This document shows positions 42,678-53,645 of a stretch of 64,000 bases of DNA, one piece after another. The notes under the pieces were generated by a model. The model was not told the DNA's origin. It worked only from the letters and a program-made list of their open reading frames with translations, and did no database searches. The DNA lies in NCBI GenBank assembly GCA_023053575.1, contig JAKZAP010000015.1:12018930-12082929 (forward strand), written 5' to 3'. The translations under genes and the position numbers were made by a program. Positions within the stretch are counted from its first letter, which is position 1. The number at the start of each line of letters is the position of its first letter. Source of the DNA: Branchinecta lynchi. Lineage: Eukaryota; Arthropoda; Branchiopoda; Anostraca; Branchinectidae.

Positions 42678-45435
42678 CGGATCCCAAAACGTAAGGGGAG
42701 GGATACCTATGACATCGCAAAAGTTGTCCGTCTGTCTGTCCGTCTGTCCGCACGATAACTCTCGAAAGGATTTAGATATTTTGATGAAACTTGGTGAGAG
42801 GATCCTTTGGGGCAAAGTACAGGTCAAGCTCGAAGATGGGCTCTGTAGCCTTATATTGGAGGGTGGGGTGGGGGGGGGGTTCAAATTAACGGGCAAACAA
42901 AATATTTTTTGAAAGCTATTTAGATAGTTGGTTTAGGCGTAAGGAGACATGCTGAATTCTTATATGAAATTTATTTTCTCGCCGGACAAATAGTTCACCC
43001 GGAATCCGGCGAAAAAACGGACAATTTCTGAAAAGTAAAAGTTTAATATGAAGTTGATTAGAGGTTCTATTTAGGGACAAGGAGAGGTGGTGAGTCTGAA
43101 TACGAAAATTATTTTCGCGCCGGACAATTAGTTCGGCCGGAATCCGGCCCAAAACGGAGAATTTGTTAAAAATTAAAGTTTTATTTAGATTTGATAAGAT
43201 GATCGACTTGCAGGTAAGAAGACATGCTGAATTGGCATATGACAATCATTTTCTCACCGGATGTATAGATCGCTCGGAATCCGGCTGAAACCGGAAAATT
43301 GGTTAAAAGTAAAAGTTTAATCTGAAGTTGATTAGAGCTTGGATGTAGGGATAAGGAGACATGCTGAATTCGTTTTTGAGATTTAGTTTTTTGCCAGACA
43401 ATTAGTTTGACCGGAATCCAGCCGAAGCCGGAAGTTGGGCAGAAGTAAGGAAGGAAGGAGATACGACGTAGGCTATAGGGTAAACCATATGTTGAATCCA
43501 TATTTGAAGATTTGACAGCGCAAAACAGATATCTGAATATATTTGAACTTGTTCAAACTCAGCTGTCATATTCGGTTTGCACTGTCAAATACGAACATCG
43601 CCGATTATTACCATTGGCCTTAACCTGTATGTAAATGTAACAAGAGCTACGAGCTCATATGGCACTTGTTACGAGTAGGCGATGCAAGAAAGTAGATGAG
43701 AATGTCACAAAATACCACCTTCAACCTCCCTAGGTTCGGACCTAGAAATAGGATATCTAGTTTCACTCGTGTCTTAGTATTTCTGGTATTGCGTCGGATC
43801 ATCTAGGGCATATTACTTTTCTACCTTTTAAGTTTAGATCCACTCGTTTGATTCCTAAACGTGCCACAGTATTTCCGGTACCACCCCTCCCCCCCCCCCA
43901 ACTCCCCCTGCCACGGCCGAATCTGGTTCGGACACATAAATTAATCATCTAAAGCATCTTCTATTACCGCCTATCAAGTTTCACTCGAATCTGAGCATTT
44001 TTCGGGAAACTGCTCGAGCACCGTGCTCGGATTCGGTCCGAACCCTAAGATATGTCATCTAGGGGATATGACACATCATAAATCGCGATCACTGGAATTC
44101 CGGGAAACCTCCTCCAACTCCCCCCAAAGAGCCCCGGTAAGATCTGGTTCTATCAAGAACGTGTCTACAGGACTATGCTTGTTTTTTTTCCCAAATTCTA
44201 TCCCAATCCCTCGACTCTAAGCGTTTCACGACATTTTCGGTGGCCCCCTCCACAAGTATCAGATCCAGTCCGGACTTCACATGGAACATCTGAGACGATA
44301 GCGCTTTCCACTTGCCAAGTTTCATTCAAATCCGATCACCCGTTCAAAAGTTATGCATGCCACTAGATTCCGGATTCCCCATTCCTCCACGCTCCCCACA
44401 ATGTCGGATCGGGGAAACAACTACTCTCAAGGCAGTCTGTTCGGGTCCCTGATATGTCTACCAAATTTCATAAAAGAAGGATCACCGAATTCCGCCCCCC
44501 CCCAACTCCCCCCACAGTGCCCAAATCCGGCCCGGTTCAACGATGTATCTAGGACTTGAGCAAGTTCTTCCCACCAAGTTTCCGAATTTTAAATGGGTCG
44601 TCTGAGTCACAAGATCTCTCCAAATGTCCAATTTCACTGCTATTCGATCACCCGTTCGAAAGTTAAAAATACCTCAAGATTCCGGATTCCCCCTCCCTCC
44701 ACTCCCCCTACGATGCTCGGATCGGGGAAGTGACTTTTTCCAGCTTAATCATTTAAGGTCCCTGATATGCCTGCCAAGTTTCATTGTCCCAGCGCATCCG
44801 GAAGTACGAACTAGCGGGATCACCGGAATTCCGCCCCCCTGACCCCCCACAGTGCTCGAATCCAGTCCGCTTGTGTCAACAATATATCTAGGATTGGTGC
44901 TTGTTCTACCCACCAAGTTTCATCCCGCCCCGTCCACTCTACGGGTTTTCCAAGATTTCAACCCCCCCCCTCCAGCTCCCCACAACGTCGCCGGATCCGG
45001 TCCGTAATTTAAGCGGGTCGTCGGAAACACAAGGTCTTTCCAAATATCAAGTTTCATTAAGATCCGATCACCCGTTCAAAAGTTATAAATACCTCTAGAT
45101 TTCGGATTCCCCCTCCCTCCACTCCCCCCACGATGGTCAAATCGGTGAAGTGACTATTTCCAACTTAATCTTTTGGGGTCCCTGATATGCCTGCCAAGTT
45201 TCATCGTCCTAGCTTATGTGGAAGTGCCCAAACTAGCAAAACCTGCACCGACCGACAGACAGACCGACGGACGGACAGAAATTGCGATCGCTATATGGCA
45301 CTTGGCCGAAGGGCAAGTGCCATAAAAATGTCTAAGAAGTCTGTTGAAGACCGAATATCTACAAGACCGAATTGTCGGGGGTAAACATTAAAATTTGTGG
45401 GATCCCATCGAAACCTTTGGTCTTGTTCATCAAGG
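42678..45435 (-). repeat. Family A element, copy A8, split by a family B insertion
   Basis: On the minus strand it runs from AACAAGACCAAAGGTTTCGA then TGGGATCCCA (45435-45405) to the 3' end GGTATCCCTCCCCTTACG then TTTTGGGATCC (near 42678). Four internal units have cores near 42980, 43115, 43255 and 43395. A family B element occupies 43640-45326; the two A parts join as in A6. Confidence 0.75.
43640..45326 (+). mobile_element. Family B element, copy B2, nested in A8
   Basis: The 5' end is AACAAGAGCTACGAGCTCAT then ATGGCACTTG; the 3' end is the hairpin ATGGCACTTG-GCCGAAGGG-CAAGTGCCAT followed by AAAAA. Flanks share AAATGT (a 4-6 bp duplication, unclear because of A-runs). The interior is about three diverged units of roughly 350-400 bp, each with a CCCCCCAACTCCCCCC tract, GATATGCCTGCCAAGTTTCA-like and GATCACCCGTTCAAAAGTTA-like blocks. 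GACGGACGGACAGAAATTGC precedes the 3' hairpin. Non-coding. Confidence 0.65.
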
Positions 45436-45534
45436 CACTGAAATAAAGGTGCAGCTTTTCGTTTCAAACTATTTAGCTTTTGCTATTGTGGCAAGTTTTC
45501 ATTAAGCCTTAAACCTTAATCTGTTTGCGTAATC

Positions 45535-45785
45535 GCTCATCTGTTCTTAAAGGACACGTCGTAGGTATGATAGTAATTCTTTCTACTTCAGTATTTCCAT
45601 CCATTCACGTTCCCAAGATTGTTCACTTCCTAAGTGTATCTATCTCCCCTATTTGGGCCAACTTTGTCATTCAAGGCAAGGGACATGGAAAGAGGTTAAA
45701 AACAGCCGACACCGTGTATAATTTTCAGTAAGCATAATTTAATTGTAAAGTGGCCAACTATCTCAGAACATCTGAGCAGTAAAAC
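45535..45785 (+). repeat. Family K dispersed repeat, copy K1
   Basis: Collinear with 62895-63310: AAAGGACACGTCGTAGGTAT, TTTCTTTCTACTTCAGT, GTGTATCTATCTC, GGACATGGAAAGAGG and AAAAACAGCCGA. It lacks the extra segment present in K2. Confidence 0.7.
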
Positions 45786-45849
45786 TATTTAGCCTACTGC
45801 GAGGTGTCCTTTAAATCAGGAGACCCCAATTAATAAGGTACATTTTAAA

Positions 45850-46060
45850 TCCCCTAAGGACACCTCACTGATTCTCTCACTTGACGGGGTTAGTTGGCTT
45901 CGATGCGCAAAATGCTCCCGATGATTAGATACGAGAGTCTCAACCGTCAGGAGATCACGTAAATTTATGTTTTTCTAGATGTCAATGGGCCTGGAAGAAG
46001 GCTTGAAACATCCAAATCCGTGGGTAATTTGTTAAAAGCAGTCTACTTTAAAGTACTGAA
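45850..46060 (+). repeat. Family H dispersed repeat, copy H2
   Basis: Similar to 47210-47410: CACCTCACT, ATGCGCAAAATGCTCCCGA, CACGTAAATTT, TAGATGTCAATGGGCCTGG and TTGTTAAAAGCAG. Confidence 0.6.
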
Positions 46061-47200
46061 CTATTTTAGAATTTAGAACATAAAGAGTACAAAAGGAGTT
46101 TTATCTGTGCACTAAAGCTTCAGGAGCCTTACTTCATTTGTTCTTCAGATGAACAAAAAATGCTAGTATGAAAAAACAAGTGAAAATTTAGCCTTTCTTC
46201 TTAGCCAACTACTAGGAACAGGAACAGTTACAGACTACAGACTAGGAACAGTTGTATGTTTGGCAAAATCCGTTTAATAACTCCTAGTGGACGGGGGTCC
46301 CCGGAAAATTTTTTGTAATGCGCTTCCCGACCTTATTTGGGACCGAGAGCTTACCACTGCATATTTTATACTTTTACCAATTTTCGGACGCAGGTCGTGA
46401 CCCTTGAAATAACTTTTCCTAAGGGGGATGACCTTCAAATTTCTTCAATAGCATCTCCAGAACCAGAGATGGACTAAATTAAACTGATGGAAGGCTGGAA
46501 GATTTCTCTTCTGTGTTAACTTTCCCCCTTGGTCACCGTTGTTTCTTTAATGTTTTTATGTTATAGTATGTATACTTATTGTTTCCTTTTGTATACCTTT
46601 TGTTTTGGTATTCAATCTTTAGGGCGTCTTGCCCGAGAAGGCAAGATTTTAACCATCTTATGTTGTGTACAAATAATATAACATATACCTAATAATACGT
46701 AATACATAACGCGTAGTACGTAAGTTAAAAACTGAATCCACACCTATCCATACAAAAATGTGCTTGCCATGCAAGTTACCTTAAAAGACCCGCCGTTAAA
46801 TAATGGAGGAAAGCTGGCACTGGAGAGACTTGCCTTTGCCCTCTTTGCAAGTTGGAAGAGGAGGTTTTGAACCACTTCTCTTAAGAGTGCCAAGTGCTAC
46901 CGTATTTGAGGGTAACATTTGTGCGGTGTGGGTGTCTACGAACCCGAACTTCATCGTAGAAGTATGCTCATATGCAATTAACGCGTTTAGACTTGGGAAA
47001 GAAAGTTTAGCCTATTTTATGTCGCATAATAGTCTAGTGGTGTAACAGTTTATTTGTGTGCTGATATATGTACTAAACCTTCTATGGTCTTGTCGCTTAA
47101 TAAACTAACGTTATAATTATTATAGCCAATGCAATCTACTTCCAGAACTACATTAACTAATTGTCAAAACCTGGAGACAAAAATTTCATATGCAGCCTTC
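46061..47200. other. No gene seen
   Basis: A possible LINE or SINE 3' end lies near 46615-46670 (GGGCGTCTTGCCCGAGAAGG then CAAGAT with a short hairpin). The 80-codon frame at 46803-47045 is unrecognised. Confidence 0.4.
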
Positions 47201-47209
47201 TAAGCCCGC

Positions 47210-47410
47210 TGACGACATCTCACTAATCTTTGCACTTGCCCCGATTCACTATTCTCCATGCGCAGTATGCTCCCGACGAGTGTTCGTATCATGCTATTGA
47301 CGCGTGAAACCAGTTACATGAATTTGCCGAGTTTTTACTAGAAGTCGGTGGGCCCGAGAAAAGGCTTAAAACTACCAAAACCTTGGATAACTTGTTAAAA
47401 GCAGAGCCCA
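47210..47410 (+). repeat. Family H dispersed repeat, copy H3
   Basis: Similar to H2 over most of its length, including ATGCGCAGTATGCTCCCGAC and ACTTGTTAAAAGCAGAG. Confidence 0.6.
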
Positions 47411-47892
47411 ATTCTATAGTAGGCTACTCAAACAGTTTCGAATACTGGAACATTAACAGTAAATAGTGCGAGATGTGGTTTCAACCACTCCGAATAGTCT
47501 AACAATTTTTTTGTGTGTTTTTACCATCGTTTATATTCTTTGGTTTGGGAGGAGATTCATAAGTGCGCCTATGATAAATTAAAATACATTCCATATCTTG
47601 TGAATGACGCAAGATGATAATCCTTTTTCATTGAGCACCCTATCCAGATCTGGGTCGGACTTGGGTGGCATCCCCGATACACGAATAAGGACGGCTAATA
47701 AATAAACCGGACAAAAAACGGTAAATCATGCTATGATATATTATGGCACCACTCTTACAACAATGACTGTCATGTAGGTAGTGGTACGTTAGAAATGATA
47801 TCTAGGTGACACGGCAAAAATGAGGAAGAAGGGGTTGGGAAGTCAAAAAATCGGCAACTTCAAGACGCAAAGAAACAAAAATGGAGAAACTG

Positions 47893-47933
47893 AAGTTGCT
47901 TCTGTCCCGGAAGCAACGGGACAGAAGCAACTT
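47893..47933. other. Perfect 16 bp hairpin
   Basis: AAGTTGCTTCTGTCCC (47893-47908), a 9 nt loop, then its exact reverse complement (47918-47933). It stands alone in otherwise unremarkable DNA of about 47411-48320. Confidence 0.8.
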
Positions 47934-48329
47934 TACTCCTTTACAATTTTACTCCAGAAAATAAGAACTCTCCTTTAAAGCTTGCATCGATATTGTTTCG
48001 CTGAAAAAAGCCTAATTCGGCAGTAGGCTACTTCAAATGGCTCAATCCTTAAAATTCTAACTAAAACAAGAAAGAAAATTATGTTCTTTCCTTAGTATTT
48101 ATCGCAAACAAGGGTACAAGAGATAGTGACACCTTTTGCTGAAGTTAATACCAAGGGAGAGAGCAGTCCCAACCTTTCCAACTACACCAAGTGAAGGATG
48201 ATCATGCAATGTCCTAAGAGATTCAGAGCTAGTTCCGCCTTAATATAGCATACAAGCTTAGAAACACCGGTTTCACCACAGATGTTCCTACGAACATACG
48301 AATGTCGCTGAAGTAAAAAAAAAAATGTT

Positions 48330-48535
48330 GGTGTATATTCAAAAACTGCATAAAACGGGTACGTCACTACCTTCGAGCACCATTCCCCAACGCTGTCCCT
48401 GAATTTCGACAACCTGACGAGGACCGATGCCAAGAAGGGCAGAAATATCACTGCCAATGCATCGTAGCTGAAGTACCCGTTTTATGCATTTTTGTATTTC
48501 AGTCAGCTTGGGCTCAACGAGTATTTATAAAGTGT
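48330..48535. mobile_element. Foldback family C, copy C5
   Basis: The left arm ATAAAACGGGTACGTCA and the right arm CTGAAGTACCCGTTTTATGC are inverted; the right arm continues CAGTCAGCTTGGGCTCAA. It includes CGAGGACCGATGCCAAGAAG. Confidence 0.7.
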
Positions 48536-49240
48536 TAATAATTTTGCTTTTATTGTTTTGTCTATAGTAGATCACTGGAAAGTTGTTTTTTCTGAAGGTT
48601 TAAGACAAATGTCCAACCAGGCAAGGCTCAATGACTGTTTTTTTAAATTGTGTATTTTTTATGATAGTTTGTTTTTATATTACCATAGTGCTTAATGACG
48701 AGGAACCCCTAGCAGTCATGGGCGTTTTATTTTGCCTTCCTTCTCTGTTCTCTTTATCTGTTCCAGTAATTTAGAAAAGTTTATTCAAACAATGTTTACA
48801 ACGGATACGTCAGCTCTGATTTTTCATCAGCGATATTTCGGCCCTTCTTGGCAAGGGTCCTCGTCAGGCTGTCAATCTTCTTATTTAACTTCGGGGAAGG
48901 AAACAAACCTGTAATAAATAACTGAAGCTTCTACCGACTATAAATATCTTATTAATTTAGAAAAGGTTGGAAAGCGTGTGTGGTGTGCCAAGTTACTTTA
49001 ATGTTTGTTTATGAGTAATACTAATTGCCCTTGGCATCGTGGGCGTTATTTTTATACTGTACTTGATACTTATTTTTATAAATAAACACACTTATTTTTA
49101 TAAATAAACACAATTTAGCTTTTCACTATTTACAAATACTGCACTAATGGAAAAACCTAAATTTTGGCTGGCGAACAGTAGTAAAGGTTAAACATTTTCT
49201 AAACACACCAACCAAACAATATAATAAATAACTAATAAAA

Positions 49241-49259
49241 AGAGAGAGAGAGAGAGAGA
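49241..49259. repeat. (AG)n microsatellite
   Basis: Nine AG units following AATAAAA. Confidence 0.9.
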
Positions 49260-49752
49260 CTTCATTTTCAAAAACGACTTTCGCAGCGCGTGGCGCCGAA
49301 TTAGCGCTTCACGTCAGGTTAAGTATAGTACACTTATCAGATAAAAACCGATCGTCAACGAAAAGCTGAGTCAACACAACGAAATAATACACAAATCACT
49401 GGTTAATAAGGTTTACAAACGCAGGTATGAAACTCTTCCTGTATCTCTCGTGGATTGGTGGGAGAGGTTGAAGGGTGGGGACTTTCTGGGAGTTGGGTCT
49501 GACTCTGGTACCTCTGACTCTCTGTACCTCTCTGACTCTGGTGTCTCTTGTTAATTATTATACACAGTTAAGGACGACTCAGAGGGCGTTTGGTAGGTTC
49601 TAAGTTCGTCGCCGTTTCAGACGAGAATTTGACTCACTTTACGACGTTCTCTTTACGAGAATTTGTGTTGCAATTTAGTCTTGAAAGAAAAAGATTCAAA
49701 TTATTAAACCTTATTATTTACATAGCAAAGCCATAGGTATATATTTAAATAT

Positions 49753-49880
49753 TCCTTCAGCCCAAGCTGACTGCAAATCATATTTGATGGTGAAAAACGG
49801 ATACGTCAGCTGAATTTTATTGGAGCGATATTTCGACACTTCTTGGCAAGGGTCCTCTTCAGGCTCAAAACCGCTCAAGT
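49753..49880 (+). repeat. Family C single arm, C7
   Basis: TTCAGCCCAAGCTGACTGCA, AACGGATACGTCAGCTGAAT, GATATTTCGACACTTCTTGG and CAAGGGTCCTCTTCAGGCTC. A closely related arm (C8) follows at 50100-50225, so these two form a subfamily. Confidence 0.65.
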
Positions 49881-50099
49881 TGGAAAAACGAAAATGTGAG
49901 AAACATATTTATCAACAATAAAAGCCATAATGCGGCATGGCTAATAATCAGATGCAAAAAAGTAACCTCAAATAAATATATTCAACTAAACCCAATAGCC
50001 TAATATATAATATAAATCAATCAATCAGTTTAAAATAATCTAATCCAATAAGTAACCCTTTCTTCCTAAATCACCTGACAAAACCAACAAGAATAACAA

Positions 50100-50225
50100 A
50101 TCATATTTGACGGTGCAAAACGGATAAGTCAGGTACATTTTATTAGATTTTTATTACATTTTATTAGATTTTCGGCCTTCTTGGCAAGGGTCCTCTTCAA
50201 GCTCAAGCCGCTAAAGCTGGAACAT
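50100..50225 (+). repeat. Family C single arm, C8
   Basis: AATCATATTTGACGGTG, AAACGGATAAGTCAGGTACA, a small internal ATTTTATTAG duplication, then GGCCTTCTTGGCAAGGGTCC and TCTTCAAGCTCAAGCCGCT. Confidence 0.65.
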
Positions 50226-51247
50226 GAACTTGTGGAAAAACAGTTAAAGATTCATCCTTAAATATCTGATTGTGTGAACTTCATCTCCGAAAATTGGTTG
50301 GATTGAGCTGGTACTGTGATTTAGATTCATGAAATTAAACCACTTCACGAAAACTCCTAATTTTCTTTACGGTACTGACTTGTTATATGTAACCACAGCC
50401 CTTTTCTAGCCAAGATCAAAATCCCCGGTAATCTATCAGTTCTAATACAGTCAGATTGTGATCTTGTTACCATTTTAGTTGAATGGTTGTACAGATGATC
50501 ATAATTCAGGGAGGTCCTGGTAAACTGGGCCAAGACAAGCAAGCCCAAGACTGGTGTGTGTAGTTTTACAACCAGTTATAGAGAACCTAAAAAAACTCTA
50601 AAAAATATAAATAATAGAATCACTTCGTTTTGCGAACTAAAACGTCAGGTAGTGTTGTCGCTAGAATGGTCTATCTAAGGTCTGATAACTTTTCTGATAA
50701 TTTGTTTTCAATTGCCACTGCCACTGAAGAAAAAGTAGTGATGATTTATTTTTATTATTATTATTATTATTATTCGCGAAATTTTTATCGGCACGTTTTC
50801 TTTTTACAGAAATTCGGCAACTCTAGTGTAGCTGTCTTGTTCTGCTTCGAAATCAAACCTGCCGGCAAAATCTCTAGAAGTAATATCGCACTATGCGATT
50901 TCAGTTTCAGTTTCACTTTTAATGAGACCGATTTGAATACTTCTGAGGCAAATCCGTCGGCACAATTTAGATATAAAGAGATACAGAGCACAAACAAAGC
51001 TCAAAAAGATTCAAAGAACCGTTTGCCTTCGTTTTACGAACTAAAACTGTTGGCAATGTCGTTGCTAAAACGCTACATTCTGCAATCTGGTATTTTTTAT
51101 TTATTTTTAACTCTCATTGTGAAAAAAATGGAGCGATGAACTTGCCGTTCATTGTTTTTGTATGTGTTTTTTTTTACTTATTTATATTATTGTGTATGTT
51201 TTATTGGTTTGAGTACGTTTCCTAAGTATCTACTTTGGCTGCAGTTA

Positions 51248-51395
51248 ATATTTATTCAAACAATTTTTCAACGGATACGTCAGCTACGATTCTTTATCAG
51301 CGATATTTCGGCCCTTCTTGGCAAGGGTCCTCGTCAGGCTGTCAATCCTCTGATTCAACTTCGGGTAAGGAAACAAACCTGTAGTCTAAGGATAA
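51248..51395 (+). repeat. Family C single arm, C9
   Basis: TTTATTCAAACAATTTTTCA, ACGGATACGTCAGCTACG and CTTCTTGGCAAGGGTCCTCG through AACTTCGGGTAAGGAAACAA. There is no adjacent inverted partner. Confidence 0.7.
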
Positions 51396-51439
51396 TTGTC
51401 TGCACGTCTGGGCTGTGAAAGTTCCGTACTTCGTAGATA

Positions 51440-51595
51440 AATATTCTTTGAGCCCAAGCTTACTTTGAAACATTTATTCAAACAATGTTTTCAACGGATA
51501 CGTCAGCTACGATTCTTCATCAGCGATATTTCGGCCCTTCTTGGCAAGGGTCCTCGTCAGGCTGTCAATCCTCTGGTTCATCTTCGGGAAAGTTA
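51440..51595 (+). repeat. Family C single arm, C10
   Basis: A full-length arm from AAATATTCTTTGAGCCCAAG to TCTGGTTCATCTTCGGGAA, in tandem with C9. Confidence 0.7.
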
Positions 51596-51619
51596 TCGCT
51601 ATCCGAGCAAATAAGGTGT

Positions 51620-52225
51620 ATTATAAAGTAAACCTAGTATTATATATATCATAGACTATAAAGTAAATACTGTAGGCGGAATTTTTTGTCGCTGTAGTCG
51701 TTTTGATATATTTCCGCCTTTTTTTCCTTTACCTTCTTATGATAAAATTATTATATATTTTTTTTTTTTTATTTATAGTAGTTTGGTTGAGAGTGGAATT
51801 TTTTTCATTTCCGGATCGAAGGACACACACAAAATGTAAAAAACAACAACAAAACACTAGAATGAGATTGAAACTGTTTATGCCTTTGCCGTTCAAAAAC
51901 AAGACCAAAGATTTTTAGTCGCTATTATTAAGTAAACCTAGTATTATATATCATAGACTATAAAGTAAATGCTTTAGTCGGAAATTTTTGTCATTGTGGT
52001 CGTTATGATGTATTTTTTTTTTCTTCTATGATAAAAACTATTCTCTTATTATTTATTTTTTTATAGTAGTTTGGTTGAGAGTGGAATCTTTATGATTTCC
52101 AGTTATAAGGACACACAAAAAAAAAGGAAAAAACAACAACAAAACACTAGAATGAGATTGAAACTGTGTAGCCTATGCCACTGTCGTTCAATAACAAGAC
52201 CAAAGATTTTTATAAATTAAAAAAA
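51620..52225 (+). repeat. Tandem duplication, about 300 bp unit, two copies
   Basis: Unit 1 (about 51632-51915) and unit 2 (about 51925-52215) share GTATTATATATCATAGACTA, TAAAGTAAATGCT, TTTTTGTC.TTGT.GTCGTT, TAGTAGTTTGGTTGAGAGTG, AAAACACTAGAATGAGATTG and AACAAGACCAAAGATTTTTA. The last string resembles the family A 5' end. No ORF is conserved between units. Confidence 0.75.
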
Positions 52226-52781
52226 AAAAGCGAAATGAGCCAACTAGTAGGCTACTCTGAGGATAAAATGCGAGACCGAAATAAACATTCAAAAAACTTT
52301 GAAGGAAGTTGAACCAAATTATTTTAGTGTGTTTTTAAACTATATAAAAAAATGTAGTTGTGTTTATTTACATGGTTTTCTTTAGTGTTTTAATATGTGT
52401 ACTTTACTTTCTGCATTTTACTCAAACTCCGCTGTTATCCAAAAAGCGGGTCACACAAAAAAAATTAAAAAAATTGGCTAACGAGTGACGAACAAGTAAA
52501 CGGCCAATCGGAGGATATAATTCGCCTATTCCGGTTGCGCACTACAAGTTTCGTGAAAAGTTCTAATCTTTATTAGTGTCTACATTTGTATGATTTTGAC
52601 GATTTCGACACATTAGGATTTTACTATGATAGTTCGAAAAGAACAAAAGCGACATCTGTCTATAAAGTGCTAAAGGTGAGGCATTGGGAGTCATCATAAA
52701 CTAGTCCGCTTGGAAAGCGCTGAACCGCAATATGGCGACTTTCGAGGGAACTAGACGGCAGGTTTCCATTGTGAGTAGTCA

Positions 52782-52925
52782 GGCCCGTATCCAGGAATTT
52801 ATTTCGGGGGGAGGCTGCCTTTCAGGGGGGGGCCTGCGGGTGGGACAAAAAAAGTACAACGAATACACTGATCAGAGGGTAAAGCCTATACAAATTATTA
52901 TTTTTGTATGGGGGGGGTTGTCACT
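52782..52925 (+). mobile_element. hAT-type G-rich MITE, right end missing
   Basis: CAGGCCCGTATCCAGGAATT then TATTTCGGGGGG and the interior match the complete copy at 19262-19444. The right inverted end is absent. Confidence 0.7.
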
Positions 52926-53359
52926 TTTATACCGAAAGATTAAAATCTAAAGCCGGAAAAAATGAAGGCAGAGAGAATTAAGCTACTGAAAAAAATCGAA
53001 GTTGACCAAAATGCAGAAAAAAAACTTTCCTGTGCGTGCAGCAAAAACAGCGTCCGTGTCAAAACTTAAATCTCAGGACTAGTTTTTTCATTATAGTGGT
53101 ATTTGAAGATAATTTACTTTACTACGATATTTATAGTCGGTAGAAGCTTCAGTTATTTATTACAGGTTTGTTTCCTTTCCCCGAAGTTGAACCAGAGAAT
53201 TGACAGCCTGACGAGGACCCTTACCAAGAAGGGCCGAAATATCGCTGATGAAGAATCGTAGCTGACGTATCAGTTGTAAACATTGTTTGAAATTTGAATA
53301 AATGTTTCAAAGTCAGCTTGGGCTCAAAGAATATTTAAGCTACTGGGTGTTACCATTGG

Positions 53360-53645
53360 GAAGCGCACGGTCAAGACATGCTGAAATGTGCCAATGCGGG
53401 AATACAAAACCTAAAACTTCTTTCCCAAATGAAAATACCCCAGTGTAACCTACTACGAGTTTATACTTCATTCATTAGATCCACCATGGAATGTGCAGCA
53501 CCTATTTGGCGTGTTTCATTATCGCAGGAACATGAAATAAACTAGAGAGAATACAGAAGCGGGCTCTTCTTATTATTCATAGTGGACCGAAGCTTCCCAT
53601 ACCCATACCCTTTAAAACACTTTAACCTGAAAACAATGCAGGGGT
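53360..53645 (+). pseudogene. LINE reverse transcriptase fragment (C-terminal region)
   Basis: The translation reads ANAGIQNLKLLSQMKIP, LLRVYTSFIRSTMECAAPIW then, one frame over, LERIQKRALLIIHSGPKLPI. LLRVYTSFIR...E.A.P.W and LERIQKRAL are hallmark strings of the region after the catalytic core in CR1/Jockey/L2-type LINEs. One frameshift separates the halves and the frame then stops. It begins immediately after the right end of C6. Confidence 0.8.

Larger units (their letters stand above)
48780..53338. mobile_element. Segment bounded by two arms of one foldback C element (C6), 4.6 kb
   Basis: The left arm is 48780-48947 and the inverted right arm is 53126-53338. Beyond the usual family core, both arms extend inward through ATAACTGAAGCTTCTACCGA then CTATAAATAT, a string no other C copy has, so the two arms belong together. 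The 4.2 kb between holds further C arms, microsatellites, a tandem duplication and a G-rich MITE but no recognisable transposase. Either a large loop was inserted into one foldback, or this is a composite element. Confidence 0.6.

Noticed and set aside
50630..51139. 169-codon plus-strand frame
   Set aside because: It contains a Tyr run from a TTA/TAT microsatellite, is AT-driven and matches no domain.
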